Shown: positions 13,445 through 21,284 of the stretch, piece after piece | How the letters are laid out: every line of letters starts with the position of its first letter | Numbering within the stretch: the first letter of the stretch is position 1 | Origin: an uncultured Oscillospiraceae bacterium | Lineage (GTDB): Bacteria; Bacillota; Clostridia; Oscillospirales; Oscillospiraceae | Assembly (NCBI GenBank): GCA_910585735.1 | Contig: CAJUEU010000029.1 | Location: 1-22,392 of the forward strand | Length of the DNA: 22,392 bases | Reading direction: 5' to 3' | The notes under the pieces: model-generated | The model's database searches: none | Told to the model about the DNA's origin: nothing | Seen by the model: only the letters and a program-made list of their open reading frames with translations | Translations under genes and position numbers: made by a program

Positions 13445-14707
13445 ATGGACCCAGCGAATCTAACTATGATCGTGATCCTCATTTTCCTCGTCATCTGCAG
13501 CGCCTTCTTCTCCGCCACCGAAACCGCCTTTACCTCCCTGAACCAGCTGCGGCTCAAGGCCAAGGCCGACAACGGCGACAAGCGTGCCGCCAGGACCCTC
13601 CGCCTGGCGGGAGACTATGACAACCTTATTTCCACCATCCTGGTGGGAAACAATATCGTAAACATCGTGGCCACCACCTTGTCCACCCTGCTTTTCGTGG
13701 AGGGTCTGAAGCTTCAAAACGGCGCGTTGGTCTCCACCGTGGTCATGACCGTGGTGGTTCTCATCTTCGGGGAGGTCTCCCCCAAGACCATCGCCAAGGA
13801 TATCGCCGAGCCCTTTTCCATGTTCGCCACCCCCATCATCCGGGTGTTCATGGTGCTGCTCAGGCCGGTGACCGCTTTCCTCTCCCTGATCCAGCGGGGA
13901 CTCAAAAAGCTGATCCATCCCACCGAAAGCGGCATCACCGAAGAAGAGCTGGCCGCCATGGTGGAGCAGGCCGAGAGTGAGGGCGGCCTGGACGAGCACG
14001 AGAGCGAGCTCATCCGTTCGGCCATTGAGTTCGGGGACATGGAGGTCCAGGAGATCCTCACCCCCCGGGTGGACGTCGTGGCGGTGGAGGATACCGTCAC
14101 CGAGGAGGAGCTGGCCCGCGCCTTTGCCGAGAGCGGCTACTCCCGCCTGCCCGTCTACCACGAGGACGTGGACGACATCATTGGCGTCATCCATGAGAAA
14201 GATTTTTACGTGGCCCGTTTCCGGGGCCGGTTCGACATGAAAGCGCTTACCACCGCAGTGCTGTACACCACAGGAAACACCAAAATTTCCGACCTGCTGC
14301 GGATCCTCCAGCACAAGAAGGCCCACATGGTAGTGGTGGTGGACGAGTACGGCGGCACCGAGGGCATCTGCACACTGGAGGACATTGTGGAGGAGCTGGT
14401 GGGCGAGATCTGGGACGAGCACGACGAGATCATTGAGGACTTCAAGAAGCAGGAGGACGGCAGCTACCTCATCGCCTGCCACGCCGCCCTGGACGATCTT
14501 TACGAAATGTTCTCCCTCACGGGGGAGTGCGAGGCCAACACGGTGTCCGGCTGGGTGCTGGAGCAGGTGGGGCGGATCCCCGAGGAGGGGGACTCCTTCC
14601 GCGCCGACGGCCTGGAGGTGACGGTCACCAAGGTGGACCACCGGCGGGTGCTGGAGATCCGGGTGGTGGTCCTCCCCCAGGAGGAAAACGAGGACAAAGA
14701 GAAATAA
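13445..14707 (+). CDS. CNNM/CorC (HlyC)-family membrane protein with CBS pair
   Basis: This 420-residue protein has the standard layout. The N-terminal DUF21 membrane domain (about 1-150) has four hydrophobic stretches, the FFSATETAFTSL signature (21-32) and GEVSPKTIAK (109-118). A pair of CBS domains occupies about 200-325 (ILTPRVDVVAVE; MVVVVDEYGGTEGICTLEDIVEELVGEI). A C-terminal CorC/HlyC domain (about 340-410) follows. Relatives act in magnesium or cobalt efflux and resistance; older 'hemolysin' names are misleading. Ion specificity cannot be read from the sequence. The ATG at 13445 lacks a strong Shine-Dalgarno site (GAGAGTGTGAG, 13 nt or more away). A long leader with a terminator hairpin suggests regulated expression. 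Confidence 0.92.
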   Translation: MDPANLTMIVILIFLVICSAFFSATETAFTSLNQLRLKAKADNGDKRAARTLRLAGDYDNLISTILVGNNIVNIVATTLSTLLFVEGLKLQNGALVSTVVMTVVVLIFGEVSPKTIAKDIAEPFSMFATPIIRVFMVLLRPVTAFLSLIQRGLKKLIHPTESGITEEELAAMVEQAESEGGLDEHESELIRSAIEFGDMEVQEILTPRVDVVAVEDTVTEEELARAFAESGYSRLPVYHEDVDDIIGVIHEKDFYVARFRGRFDMKALTTAVLYTTGNTKISDLLRILQHKKAHMVVVVDEYGGTEGICTLEDIVEELVGEIWDEHDEIIEDFKKQEDGSYLIACHAALDDLYEMFSLTGECEANTVSGWVLEQVGRIPEEGDSFRADGLEVTVTKVDHRRVLEIRVVVLPQEENEDKEK

Positions 14708-14713
14708 AGAAAA

Positions 14714-14757
14714 TCCCCCGAGGGTGTATCGAAAGGTACGACCCTCGGGGGAATTTT
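14714..14757 (+). terminator. Terminator of the CNNM/CorC gene
   Basis: TCCCCCGAGGGT (14714-14725) pairs with ACCCTCGGGGGA (14741-14752), with inner GTA/TAC pairs and ATTTTA following. It starts 7 nt after the stop codon. Confidence 0.88.
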
Positions 14758-14904
14758 ATAGCTATTTAAGAAGAACAAAGACAAGGGCGGCCTCGCCGCC
14801 AACGCAAATAAAGCTACTGTGCCCAGGCGTTTCCGGGTCGCTTGCGCAAAGCGCAAACGACCGGGGCAGTTGCTCCCTCGAAGGGGGAGTGACGCCCCAG
14901 GGGC

Positions 14905-14960
14905 CCAGGGACGTCATTCGCCCTTTGGGCGAACAACCGTCCCGGCAGCCAAAGGCTGCC
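14905..14960 (-). repeat. Two-hairpin intergenic repeat element, copy B
   Basis: Read leftward it starts with the same GGCAGCC-TTT-GGCTGCC hairpin as copy A at 5452. The linker GGGACGGTTG compares with GGGACAGTCG in copy A. The second hairpin is TTCGCCC-AAA-GGGCGAA instead of TTGACC-GAA-GGTCAA, followed by TGACGTCCC instead of TGACATCCC. Both stems stay fully paired despite different sequence. Confidence 0.75.
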
Positions 14961-15026
14961 CGGCGGCAGCGGGGCTGGCGGACCTATTCTAATCTTCCAG
15001 ATAAGCCGGAAACATAATTGGCAAAG

Positions 15027-15089
15027 GTTTTTCTGGGGAGCCCGAGGGGCCAATCTTTTTACAAAAAGAGGCCCCTCGGGAAGAAAAAC
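15027..15089. repeat. Nested long inverted repeat
   Basis: Three nested arm pairs: GTTTTTCT/AGAAAAAC (15027-15034, 15082-15089), CCCGAGGGGCC/GGCCCCTCGGG (15041-15051, 15070-15080) and TCTTTTT/AAAAAGA (15054-15060, 15063-15069). GC stem plus T-run on either strand would let it stop transcription from both sides. It could also be a small non-autonomous element. Confidence 0.55.
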
Positions 15090-15127
15090 GGAATATCCTG
15101 AGCGGCTGATAGCCGCCCCTACAAAGA

Positions 15128-15159
15128 AGCAAGGGCCGCTTCCCTCAGCTGCCCTTGCT
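15128..15159 (-). terminator. Terminator of ftsH
   Basis: AGCAAGGGC (15128-15136) pairs with GCCCTTGCT (15151-15159), followed by TCTTTGT when read leftward. It begins 12 nt beyond the ftsH stop codon. Confidence 0.75.
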
Positions 15160-15171
15160 CGGTGTATCCTA

Positions 15172-17508
15172 TCAGTCTGTGCCTTCCCCACTGTCAGGGC
15201 TGTCGGAAACCTCCGGGGTTGCTTCACCCGGCTCCGCCGCCGGGGGCTCTTCAAGGGCAGGCGGCTCCACAGGTTCGCTCACCATGTGGATGCTCTTGGC
15301 CTGAGGTTCCACCTCCCCGTAAAGGGCCTGGCGAGGCTTGGACTCCGAAGAGCCGTACGCCTCCATCTCGGCCGTAGCGGGGTCCCTCCCCTCCAGGATG
15401 GCCACCATCTCGGCCCCGGTGATGGTCTCCTTGGAGATCAGGTAGGCGGCCACCTTGTCCATATCCTCCCGGTTCTCGGTGAGGATCTTCACCGCCTCGT
15501 CATAGGCGTTGCTGATGATGACCCGCACCGCCTCGTCAATGTCGGCGGCGGTGTCCTGGGCGCAGTCGATGCCGTAGCCCCCGTCCAGGTATTGGCTCCG
15601 GCGGGAGGCCAGGGCCATCATGCCGAACTTCTCGCTCATGCCGTAGAGGGCCACCATGTTCCGGGCCAGGCCGGTGGCGTCCTGGATGTCCTGGGCGGCC
15701 CCGTTGGTCTCCTCGTCGAAGAACACCTGCTCGGCGGCCCGGCCGCCCATACTGGTGGTGATCTGGGCCAGGAGCTCCCGCTTGGTGGAGAGCACCTTGT
15801 CTTCCTCAGGAAGGTGCAGGGTGTAGCCCAGGGCCCCCTGGGTGTGGGGTACGATGGTGATCTTCTGCACCGGCTTGCCGTTTTTCTGCTTGTAGGCCAC
15901 CATGGCATGGCCCACCTCGTGGTAGGCCACCAGCTTTTTCTCGAACTCGGTGAGGACGCTCCCCTTCTTCTCGCTGCCCACGATGACGAACTCAAAGGCG
16001 GCCAGCAGGTCCTCCTGGGTCACCAACTTCCGGCCCTTGCGGACGGCACGGAGGGCGGCCTCGTTGACCATGTTGGCCAGGTCGGCACCCACGCAGCCCG
16101 CGGTGGCCAGGGCGATCTTCTTCAGGTCCACGTCGTCCGAGAGCTTGATCTTCCGGGTATGGACCTGGAGAGTGGCGATCCGCCCCGCCAGGTTGGGCCG
16201 GTCGATGGTGATCCGCCGGTCGAACCGTCCGGGCCGGAGGAGGGCTTGGTCTAACACCTCGGGCCGGTTGGTGGCCCCCAGGACGATGACTCCCTTGGTG
16301 GGGTCGAAGCCGTCCAGCTCCGCCAGGAGCTGATTCAGGGTCTGCTCCCGCTCGTCGTTACCGCCACCGAACCGCTCGTTCCGGGACTTGCCGATGGTGT
16401 CGATCTCGTCAATGAAGATGATACAGGGGGCCATTTTACTGGCCTCCTTGAAGAGGTCCCTCACCCGGGACGCGCCCACGCCCACATACATCTCCACAAA
16501 GTCAGAGCCTGAGATGGAGAAGAAGGGCACGTTGGCCTCTCCGGCCACAGCCTTGGCCAGCAGGGTCTTGCCGGTGCCCGGAGGGCCTACCAGAAGAGCG
16601 CCCTTGGGCAGCTTGGCCCCGATCTCGGTATATTTGCCGGGATTGTGGAGGATGTCGATGATCTCCTGGAGAGATTCCTTGGCCTCGTCCTGTCCGGCCA
16701 CGTCCCGGAAGGTGACCCCGGTGGTCTTCTCCACGTAGACCTTGGCGTTGGCCTTACCTACCCCGCCGGGGCCGCCCATCCCGCCCAAGCCTCCCATTTT
16801 GGAGGTCATGGAGCGCATCAGAAGGTAGAAAAGCCCCACCATCAGCACCGTGGGCAGAACATACGTCATAAGGACCGAGATAATGGGGGACAGGGGCTCC
16901 ACATAAGGTTCCCCATACTGGGTGACCCCATGTTCCTCCAGCAGGCCGATCAGCCCGTCGTCCACCATGGGCACGCAGTAGTAGGAAAAGGAGCCGTCCC
17001 GGAGCTCGACCGCCTCTTCCAGGGCCGTCTTGGCCTCCTGAACAGCCTTCTTCAGCTCCTCACGGTTGGCCGCCGCCTCCTCAATGGGAGGAAGCGTGGT
17101 AAGATCGCTGCCCTCGTAGGCCGCCACCGCCGCCTCGTAGGCCCGCAGCGCCTCCTCCACCTCCCCGGCGGGGTCGATAGCCGTCACCTGGGAAAGGTCG
17201 GTATCCAGGTCCACCGGGGTGTAGGTGCCGTCCGGGTTCTCCACCAGCAGCGGATAGACGCTGTACTTGGAGGAGGACATGACCACCCGGGAGACCTTGT
17301 TCTCCATGACCAGCTGGCGGAAATCGCCGTAGGTCACCTCGGCGGCGTTCTTCCGGGTCCCGGCGCTTTGGATCTGGCTGATGAGGAAAAAGATGACCAG
17401 ACCCCAAAGTATGGTGGAGAGCATGGCCAGATTTTTCGGCCCCCGGGGCGGCTGGTTGTTCTTTCCGTTGGGATCATTCCCCCGGTTATTTGGATTTTGA
17501 TTGGGCAT
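15172..17508 (-). CDS. ftsH: ATP-dependent zinc metalloprotease FtsH
   Basis: This membrane-anchored AAA+ protease degrades misfolded membrane proteins and regulatory proteins as a hexamer. The product has 778 residues. TM1 lies at about 28-46, an extracytoplasmic domain at about 50-205, TM2 at about 210-231, and a glycine-rich linker at 239-250. Catalytic motifs are Walker A GPPGTGKT (308-315), Walker B IIFIDEID (363-370), the second region of homology (ATNRPEVLDQALLRPGRFDRR) and the zinc site HEVGH (530-534). Typical FtsH has 600-660 residues. The excess is an alanine/glutamate-rich insert in the extracytoplasmic domain (about 112-170, coiled-coil-like) and an acidic proline-rich tail. Start at 17508 follows AAAGGGGG; an upstream in-frame ATG at 17580 overlaps the promoter. 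Confidence 0.96.
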   Translation of the reverse strand: MPNQNPNNRGNDPNGKNNQPPRGPKNLAMLSTILWGLVIFFLISQIQSAGTRKNAAEVTYGDFRQLVMENKVSRVVMSSSKYSVYPLLVENPDGTYTPVDLDTDLSQVTAIDPAGEVEEALRAYEAAVAAYEGSDLTTLPPIEEAAANREELKKAVQEAKTALEEAVELRDGSFSYYCVPMVDDGLIGLLEEHGVTQYGEPYVEPLSPIISVLMTYVLPTVLMVGLFYLLMRSMTSKMGGLGGMGGPGGVGKANAKVYVEKTTGVTFRDVAGQDEAKESLQEIIDILHNPGKYTEIGAKLPKGALLVGPPGTGKTLLAKAVAGEANVPFFSISGSDFVEMYVGVGASRVRDLFKEASKMAPCIIFIDEIDTIGKSRNERFGGGNDEREQTLNQLLAELDGFDPTKGVIVLGATNRPEVLDQALLRPGRFDRRITIDRPNLAGRIATLQVHTRKIKLSDDVDLKKIALATAGCVGADLANMVNEAALRAVRKGRKLVTQEDLLAAFEFVIVGSEKKGSVLTEFEKKLVAYHEVGHAMVAYKQKNGKPVQKITIVPHTQGALGYTLHLPEEDKVLSTKRELLAQITTSMGGRAAEQVFFDEETNGAAQDIQDATGLARNMVALYGMSEKFGMMALASRRSQYLDGGYGIDCAQDTAADIDEAVRVIISNAYDEAVKILTENREDMDKVAAYLISKETITGAEMVAILEGRDPATAEMEAYGSSESKPRQALYGEVEPQAKSIHMVSEPVEPPALEEPPAAEPGEATPEVSDSPDSGEGTD

Positions 17509-17551
17509 AAAAAAGCCCCCTTTACTTACGATAGTGGATACAGTAAAAGGT

Positions 17552-17580
17552 ATCTTACCATAAATGGCAGGAAAAAACAA
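17552..17580 (-). promoter_or_regulatory. Promoter of ftsH
   Basis: Read leftward: TTGTTT (17580-17575), 17 nt, TAAGAT (17557-17552). The leader is about 37 nt. It is divergent from the rlmB promoter about 60 bp away. Confidence 0.5.
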
Positions 17581-17636
17581 GGAAACGGGCTGTGAACTTT
17601 CTCTGAATTTTTCACTTTTCCTTTCCCGCGTTTTGT

Positions 17637-17644
17637 GATATAAT
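17637..17644 (+). promoter_or_regulatory. Extended -10 promoter of rlmB
   Basis: A perfect TATAAT (17639-17644) preceded by TGA gives an extended -10 element (TGATATAAT at 17636-17644). The -35 position has only TTTTCC, which an extended -10 can tolerate. The ATG lies about 34 nt past the predicted start. Confidence 0.55.
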
Positions 17645-17684
17645 GACCTTATCTATACGCTATCATACATCGGGAGGCCCGAAT

Positions 17685-18461
17685 ATGGACAAGCAGAAAA
17701 ACTGGCGGGAGAAGCAGCAGGAGGACGACGGCATCATCGAAGGCCGCAACGCGGTGATCGAAGCCCTTCGGGCGGGCACTCCCATTGACAAGGTATACAT
17801 CGCCAAGGGCACAGAGCCCGACGCCGCCCTGGGGCATATCGCCGCCAAGGCCCGGGAGGCGGGTGCCGCCGTGGTGGACTGCGACCGGCGGAAGCTGGAC
17901 GGCATGAGCGTCACCCACGCCCACCAGGGGGTCATCGCCATCGCGGCCATTCGGGAATACGCCACCGTGGAGGACATTCTGAACGCCGCCCGGGAGAAGG
18001 GGGAGGCCCCTCTCATCGTGGTGTGCGACGAGCTTTCCGACCCCCACAACCTGGGGGCGGTGATCCGCACGGCCTACTGCGCCGGTGCTCACGGGGTCAT
18101 CATCCCCAAGCGGCGTTCGGCGGGCCTCACCGCCGTGGTGGCCAAGACCAGCGCTGGGGCGGTAAGCCACCTGCCGGTGGCCAAGGTGGCCAACCTCACC
18201 GCCTGCCTCAAGGAGCTGAAGGAGGCGGGGGTATGGGTCTACGGCACGGCGGCCGACGCTAAACAGACCATCTACCAGGCCGACCTCCGTGGGAGCGCCG
18301 CCATCGTCATCGGCAGCGAGGGCAGCGGCATGAGCCGCCTGGTGCGGGAGACCTGCGACGTACTGCTCAGTATCCCCATGAAGGGCGAACTCAATTCCCT
18401 CAACGCCAGCGCCTCAGCGGCAATCCTGCTCTACGAGGCAGTTCGGCAGAGAATGGCTTAA
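17685..18461 (+). CDS. rlmB: 23S rRNA 2'-O-methyltransferase, RlmB/TrmH family
   Basis: This SPOUT-superfamily enzyme uses S-adenosylmethionine to 2'-O-methylate rRNA, by family guanosine 2251 of 23S rRNA. The 258-residue product has the N-terminal substrate-binding domain (IIEGRNAVIEALRAG at 17-31, VTHAHQGVIAI at 76-86). The three SPOUT motifs are SDPHNLGAVIRTA (118-130), IVIGSEGSGM (207-216) and IPMKGELNSLNASASAAI (230-247), which form the knot. An exact split between RlmB and related TrmH proteins cannot be made by eye. ATG at 17685 follows GGGAGG at 7 nt. It is divergent from ftsH. An unknown membrane protein gene follows 126 nt downstream, with no terminator between them, so the two may share a transcript. 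Confidence 0.92.
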   Translation: MDKQKNWREKQQEDDGIIEGRNAVIEALRAGTPIDKVYIAKGTEPDAALGHIAAKAREAGAAVVDCDRRKLDGMSVTHAHQGVIAIAAIREYATVEDILNAAREKGEAPLIVVCDELSDPHNLGAVIRTAYCAGAHGVIIPKRRSAGLTAVVAKTSAGAVSHLPVAKVANLTACLKELKEAGVWVYGTAADAKQTIYQADLRGSAAIVIGSEGSGMSRLVRETCDVLLSIPMKGELNSLNASASAAILLYEAVRQRMA

Positions 18462-18470
18462 CAAAGGGGC

Positions 18471-18546
18471 CCCCGCGAAAGCGACCTTCCGCTTTCGTGG
18501 GGAGAGGACGAGCAACGAAATGAGTGAGCCTTGGACTTCAGTCCGA
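18471..18546. repeat. Hairpins between rlmB and the membrane protein gene
   Basis: Hairpin 1 has a 13-bp stem with one G-U pair (18471-18483 with 18490-18502, loop ACCTTC). Hairpin 2 is TTGGACT/AGTCCGA (18531-18546), sharing its arms with the element at 7843-7898. There is no T-run, so neither looks like a terminator; both may be transcript-processing or repeat elements. Confidence 0.55.
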
Positions 18547-18587
18547 GGCGAAGGATATGAAGTTTGCGAGGACGAGGGGGTGACACC

Positions 18588-20888
18588 ATGCCGACCAACC
18601 GGGACAATGAACAGAACAATGAAGAATACTCCCTGGAGGACATTCTGGCCGAGTTCGGCAGCGGCGCCCCCGAGTCGGGGGTAGCCCACAATCTGCCCTA
18701 CACCCCCAAAGAAGAGGAGGAGGACCTGCGGGAGAAGCGGGAGGAAGCCTTCCTCTTCCCCCCCAAGCCCAAAAAGGCCTCGGAGCCCCCCAAAGCTTCC
18801 CCCCGGTCCAAACCGTCCGCCGGAAAGCGGGAGCAGCCCCGCCGGGAGCGGGTACCCTCCCCAGAGGAGCCCCGGTCCACCGGGGAGAACGTCACCGCCT
18901 TTCCCAAAAAGCCCATGCCCCCGGTCCGCCAGGAGGAAGCGGTCCCGCCGCCTCCCCCGGCGCCGGAGGAAGAACCCTCCCCCACCCAGCCCCGGAAGGA
19001 AAAGGTGGTAGAGGTCGCTTTTCCCTCCGCCCAGCCGGAAAACCCCGTGGCTGCGGGCCTGGACCAGCTCCGCAAAAAAGCCGACGATTTTGCCGACCAT
19101 ATGTTTGAGGAGGAGGGGGCCGAGGAGGACAAGTCGGTCCGCCGGGCCGAGCGGCTCATCCCCGGCGTGGACGTGGAGGAGGTCCCCCCGCTCCCCCGCC
19201 GGGAGCGAAAGCCCCGAAAGGTCCAGCCTCCCCCGCCCGACACGCCGCCCAGCGAGCTTCTGAAGCGGTACACCAAGGGCTTTCAGTCCTTGCGGGTGCG
19301 GTCCTGGCTTATGCTCTTCCCCCTCTTTTTTCTGCTCCTCCTCACCCTTGAGCCCTCCCTTCACTTTTTCCCCCAGCCGCTTTCCCAGCTTCTGGACCCG
19401 GTCCTTACCTGCTATGTGATGGCAGGGCTCCAGGGCGCGGTCATGCTGCTGGGGCTTGATACGCTGCTTTGGGGCCTCATCCGCCCCTTCCGGGGAAGGT
19501 CCGGCATGGACACCATGGCCGCCCTGGCCAATCTTTTGGTGCTCTCCGACGCTCTGGCCCTCCCCACCCTCTCGGGCGGGCAGCCGGGACGGATCCCCTT
19601 CTGCGCCGTGGCCGCCCTGAGCCTCTGGTGCGTCACGTACGGTGAGCTCCAGAAGCGGCGGGGCCAGCGGATGGCCTGCCGGGCGGCGGCTACCGCCTCG
19701 GAGCCTTACCTGGTCACCCGGGACGAGGGGGCCTGGAACAACCGGGACACCTATGCCAAATGGTCGGGTCCCCTGAAGGGCTTCGGCAGCCAGCTCCAGG
19801 CCGAGGACGGGGCCGAACGGATCTACCGGGTGATGGTTCCCCTTCTGGTCCTGGCCGCCTTCCTCTTCTCCCTTCTTTCCTCGGTGGGACACAACAGGCC
19901 GCAAAACCTGCTGTGGTGCCTCTCCGCCATTTTCACGGCGGCCTGTCCCCTGTCGTGTACCCTGTGCTTCGGCCTTCCCTGGCGGAAGCTCTCCCAGCGC
20001 TTGGGCAAAACGGGAGCCGCCCTGGCCGGGTGGCAGGGCGTGACCAACACCACCGGGGGGGCCAACCTGCTCCTCACCGACATCGACCTCTTCCCCGCGG
20101 GAAGCGTGACCCTCAACGGCATCAAGGTCTTTGGGACCTTCCCCCTGGAGCGGGTCATCTCCTATACCGCCTCGGTCATCCGTGACGCGGGCAGCGGCCT
20201 GGAAAAGACCTTTTACGACCTGCTCCGCTCCCAGGGGGCCATCTACCGCAAGGGGGAGCTCTTCACCGCCTACGAGGGCGGCGGAGCCTCCGAGGTCTTT
20301 GGCCGGGACCTGGTCCAGGTGGGCTCGGCCTCCTTCATGGTGCTTATGGACGTGGCCCTCCCCCCGGGGCTCAAGGTGAAAAACGCCGTGTTCTGCGCGG
20401 TGAATGGGGAACTGGCGGGCATTTTTGCCCTCAACTACCAGCTCCCCGGCACGGTGCCCCCCGCCCTGGACAGCCTCATCCACAACCGCATCACCCCCGT
20501 GCTGTGTACCCGGGACTTCAACCTGATCCCCTCCATGCTCCGCCAGCGGTTCAAGCTGCCGGTGGAAAAAATGGAATTTCCGGCGGTGGAGCGGCGGCGG
20601 GAGCTTTCCGACCCCCACCGTCCCCATTCCCAGACCCTCACCGCCGTCCTCTGCCGGGAGGGCCTGGGCCCCTATGCCGAGGCCATTGTGGGAGGCCGTC
20701 GGCTTCGTTCGGCGGTGCGGACCAGCACCGTCCTCGCCTGCCTGGGCTCCGGCGCCGGACTGTTGCTGGCCTTCTACCTCACCTTTATGGAGTCCTTCAG
20801 CTCCTTGACCCCGGTGAACCTGCTCATCTTCCTCCTGATGTGGCTGGTGCCCACCCCCCTCATTGGCGGCACTGTGGACCGTTACTGA
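18588..20888 (+). CDS. P1B-type ATPase-like membrane protein lacking catalytic motifs
   Basis: This is a 766-residue protein. Residues 1-235 are proline- and charge-rich, with no hydrophobic stretch, and probably disordered. Eight transmembrane segments follow in the 4+2+2 pattern of metal-transporting P1B ATPases: about 238-258, 272-298, 308-326, 336-352, 414-433, 440-462, 713-733 and 742-762. GRSGMDTMAALANLL (303-317) matches the P1B 'MDxLxxLG' helix, and ACPLSC (452-457) stands where the CPC metal motif belongs. The actuator domain between helices 4 and 5 is reduced to about 60 residues without TGE. The DKTGT site reads TDIDLFP (497-503), the TGD site reads TRDFN (641-645), and no GDGxND is found. 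I infer a non-pumping relative with a scaffold or regulatory role. Start follows GAGGGGGTGA. Confidence 0.7.
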   Translation: MPTNRDNEQNNEEYSLEDILAEFGSGAPESGVAHNLPYTPKEEEEDLREKREEAFLFPPKPKKASEPPKASPRSKPSAGKREQPRRERVPSPEEPRSTGENVTAFPKKPMPPVRQEEAVPPPPPAPEEEPSPTQPRKEKVVEVAFPSAQPENPVAAGLDQLRKKADDFADHMFEEEGAEEDKSVRRAERLIPGVDVEEVPPLPRRERKPRKVQPPPPDTPPSELLKRYTKGFQSLRVRSWLMLFPLFFLLLLTLEPSLHFFPQPLSQLLDPVLTCYVMAGLQGAVMLLGLDTLLWGLIRPFRGRSGMDTMAALANLLVLSDALALPTLSGGQPGRIPFCAVAALSLWCVTYGELQKRRGQRMACRAAATASEPYLVTRDEGAWNNRDTYAKWSGPLKGFGSQLQAEDGAERIYRVMVPLLVLAAFLFSLLSSVGHNRPQNLLWCLSAIFTAACPLSCTLCFGLPWRKLSQRLGKTGAALAGWQGVTNTTGGANLLLTDIDLFPAGSVTLNGIKVFGTFPLERVISYTASVIRDAGSGLEKTFYDLLRSQGAIYRKGELFTAYEGGGASEVFGRDLVQVGSASFMVLMDVALPPGLKVKNAVFCAVNGELAGIFALNYQLPGTVPPALDSLIHNRITPVLCTRDFNLIPSMLRQRFKLPVEKMEFPAVERRRELSDPHRPHSQTLTAVLCREGLGPYAEAIVGGRRLRSAVRTSTVLACLGSGAGLLLAFYLTFMESFSSLTPVNLLIFLLMWLVPTPLIGGTVDRY

Positions 20889-20937
20889 ACAAAGCCGCGG
20901 CGGTAAATCTATGGTAGATTTACCGCCGCGGCTTTGT
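20889..20937. terminator. Bidirectional terminator, 23-bp perfect stem
   Basis: Positions 20889-20911 pair exactly with 20915-20937 around a TGG loop; ends are ACAAAGCC/GGCTTTGT. It fills the gap between two convergent stop codons (20886-20888 and 20938-20940). Design and ends match the terminator at 6582-6622. Confidence 0.88.
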
Positions 20938-21252
20938 CTATCGCTCGGCTATCATTTTTACCTTCAGCTCCCTTGCGGTGAGAAACTCCGCGTTAAGCGC
21001 CATCGTTGTCCTGGGATGCTGATAAATATCTGTGCCAACCGCAACTGGCTCATCAACCACATAGAGATAGCCCTTCTCCCCGCCGTCGTGAAAAATCCTT
21101 CCAGCCCCGTCGTAGGACAGGGTTTTCGGCTTGTGAGAAAACGCTTCCGCAAGCTCTCGCCATTGGGTGACCGTGCTGCCTGCTCGCAAAACCTCCAGGC
21201 GCACATTTGAGCCATGGTACCAGCTCCCGTTTTGAGCGATCTTGATTTCCAT
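20938..21252 (-). CDS. Small protein of unknown function
   Basis: This 104-residue protein starts MEIKIAQNGSWYHGSNVRLE and ends ELKVKMIAER. It has no signal peptide, membrane helix, cysteine cluster or recognised motif; the composition is that of a soluble alpha/beta protein. A strong AAGGAGG site precedes the ATG at 21252. A much longer open frame reaching 21954 only overlaps the rubredoxin gene and is not real. It lies 32 nt behind the high-molecular-weight rubredoxin gene with no terminator between, so the two form an operon, and a link to that redox protein is possible. The stop codon abuts the shared terminator. Confidence 0.75.
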   Translation of the reverse strand: MEIKIAQNGSWYHGSNVRLEVLRAGSTVTQWRELAEAFSHKPKTLSYDGAGRIFHDGGEKGYLYVVDEPVAVGTDIYQHPRTTMALNAEFLTARELKVKMIAER

Positions 21253-21284
21253 TCTTTCCCTCCTTGCAGCTGTCTTGCCGCCCT

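Larger units (their letters stand above)
14786..15127. repeat. Cluster of triloop palindromes in a 400-bp gene-free region
   Basis: No gene is supported here. In order: GGCGGC-CTC-GCCGCC (14786-14800); TTGCGC-AAA-GCGCAA (14842-14856) inside GGTCG/CGACC; CTCCCTC-GAA-GGGGGAG (14872-14888); the reverse-oriented two-hairpin element (14905-14960); a nested long inverted repeat (15027-15089); and GCGGCT-GAT-AGCCGC (15102-15116). Most have a three-base loop, the same design as at 5452 and 7857. Such arrays resemble REP-type intergenic elements. Confidence 0.65.

Noticed and set aside
14786..15116. CRISPR array
   Set aside because: The palindromes differ in sequence and spacing, so there is no repeated unit with regular spacers, and no cas genes are present.
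18414..20627. 737-residue leftward ORF
   Set aside because: It is antisense to the P-type ATPase-like gene; its Gly/Arg/Leu-rich composition is typical of a codon-bias shadow.
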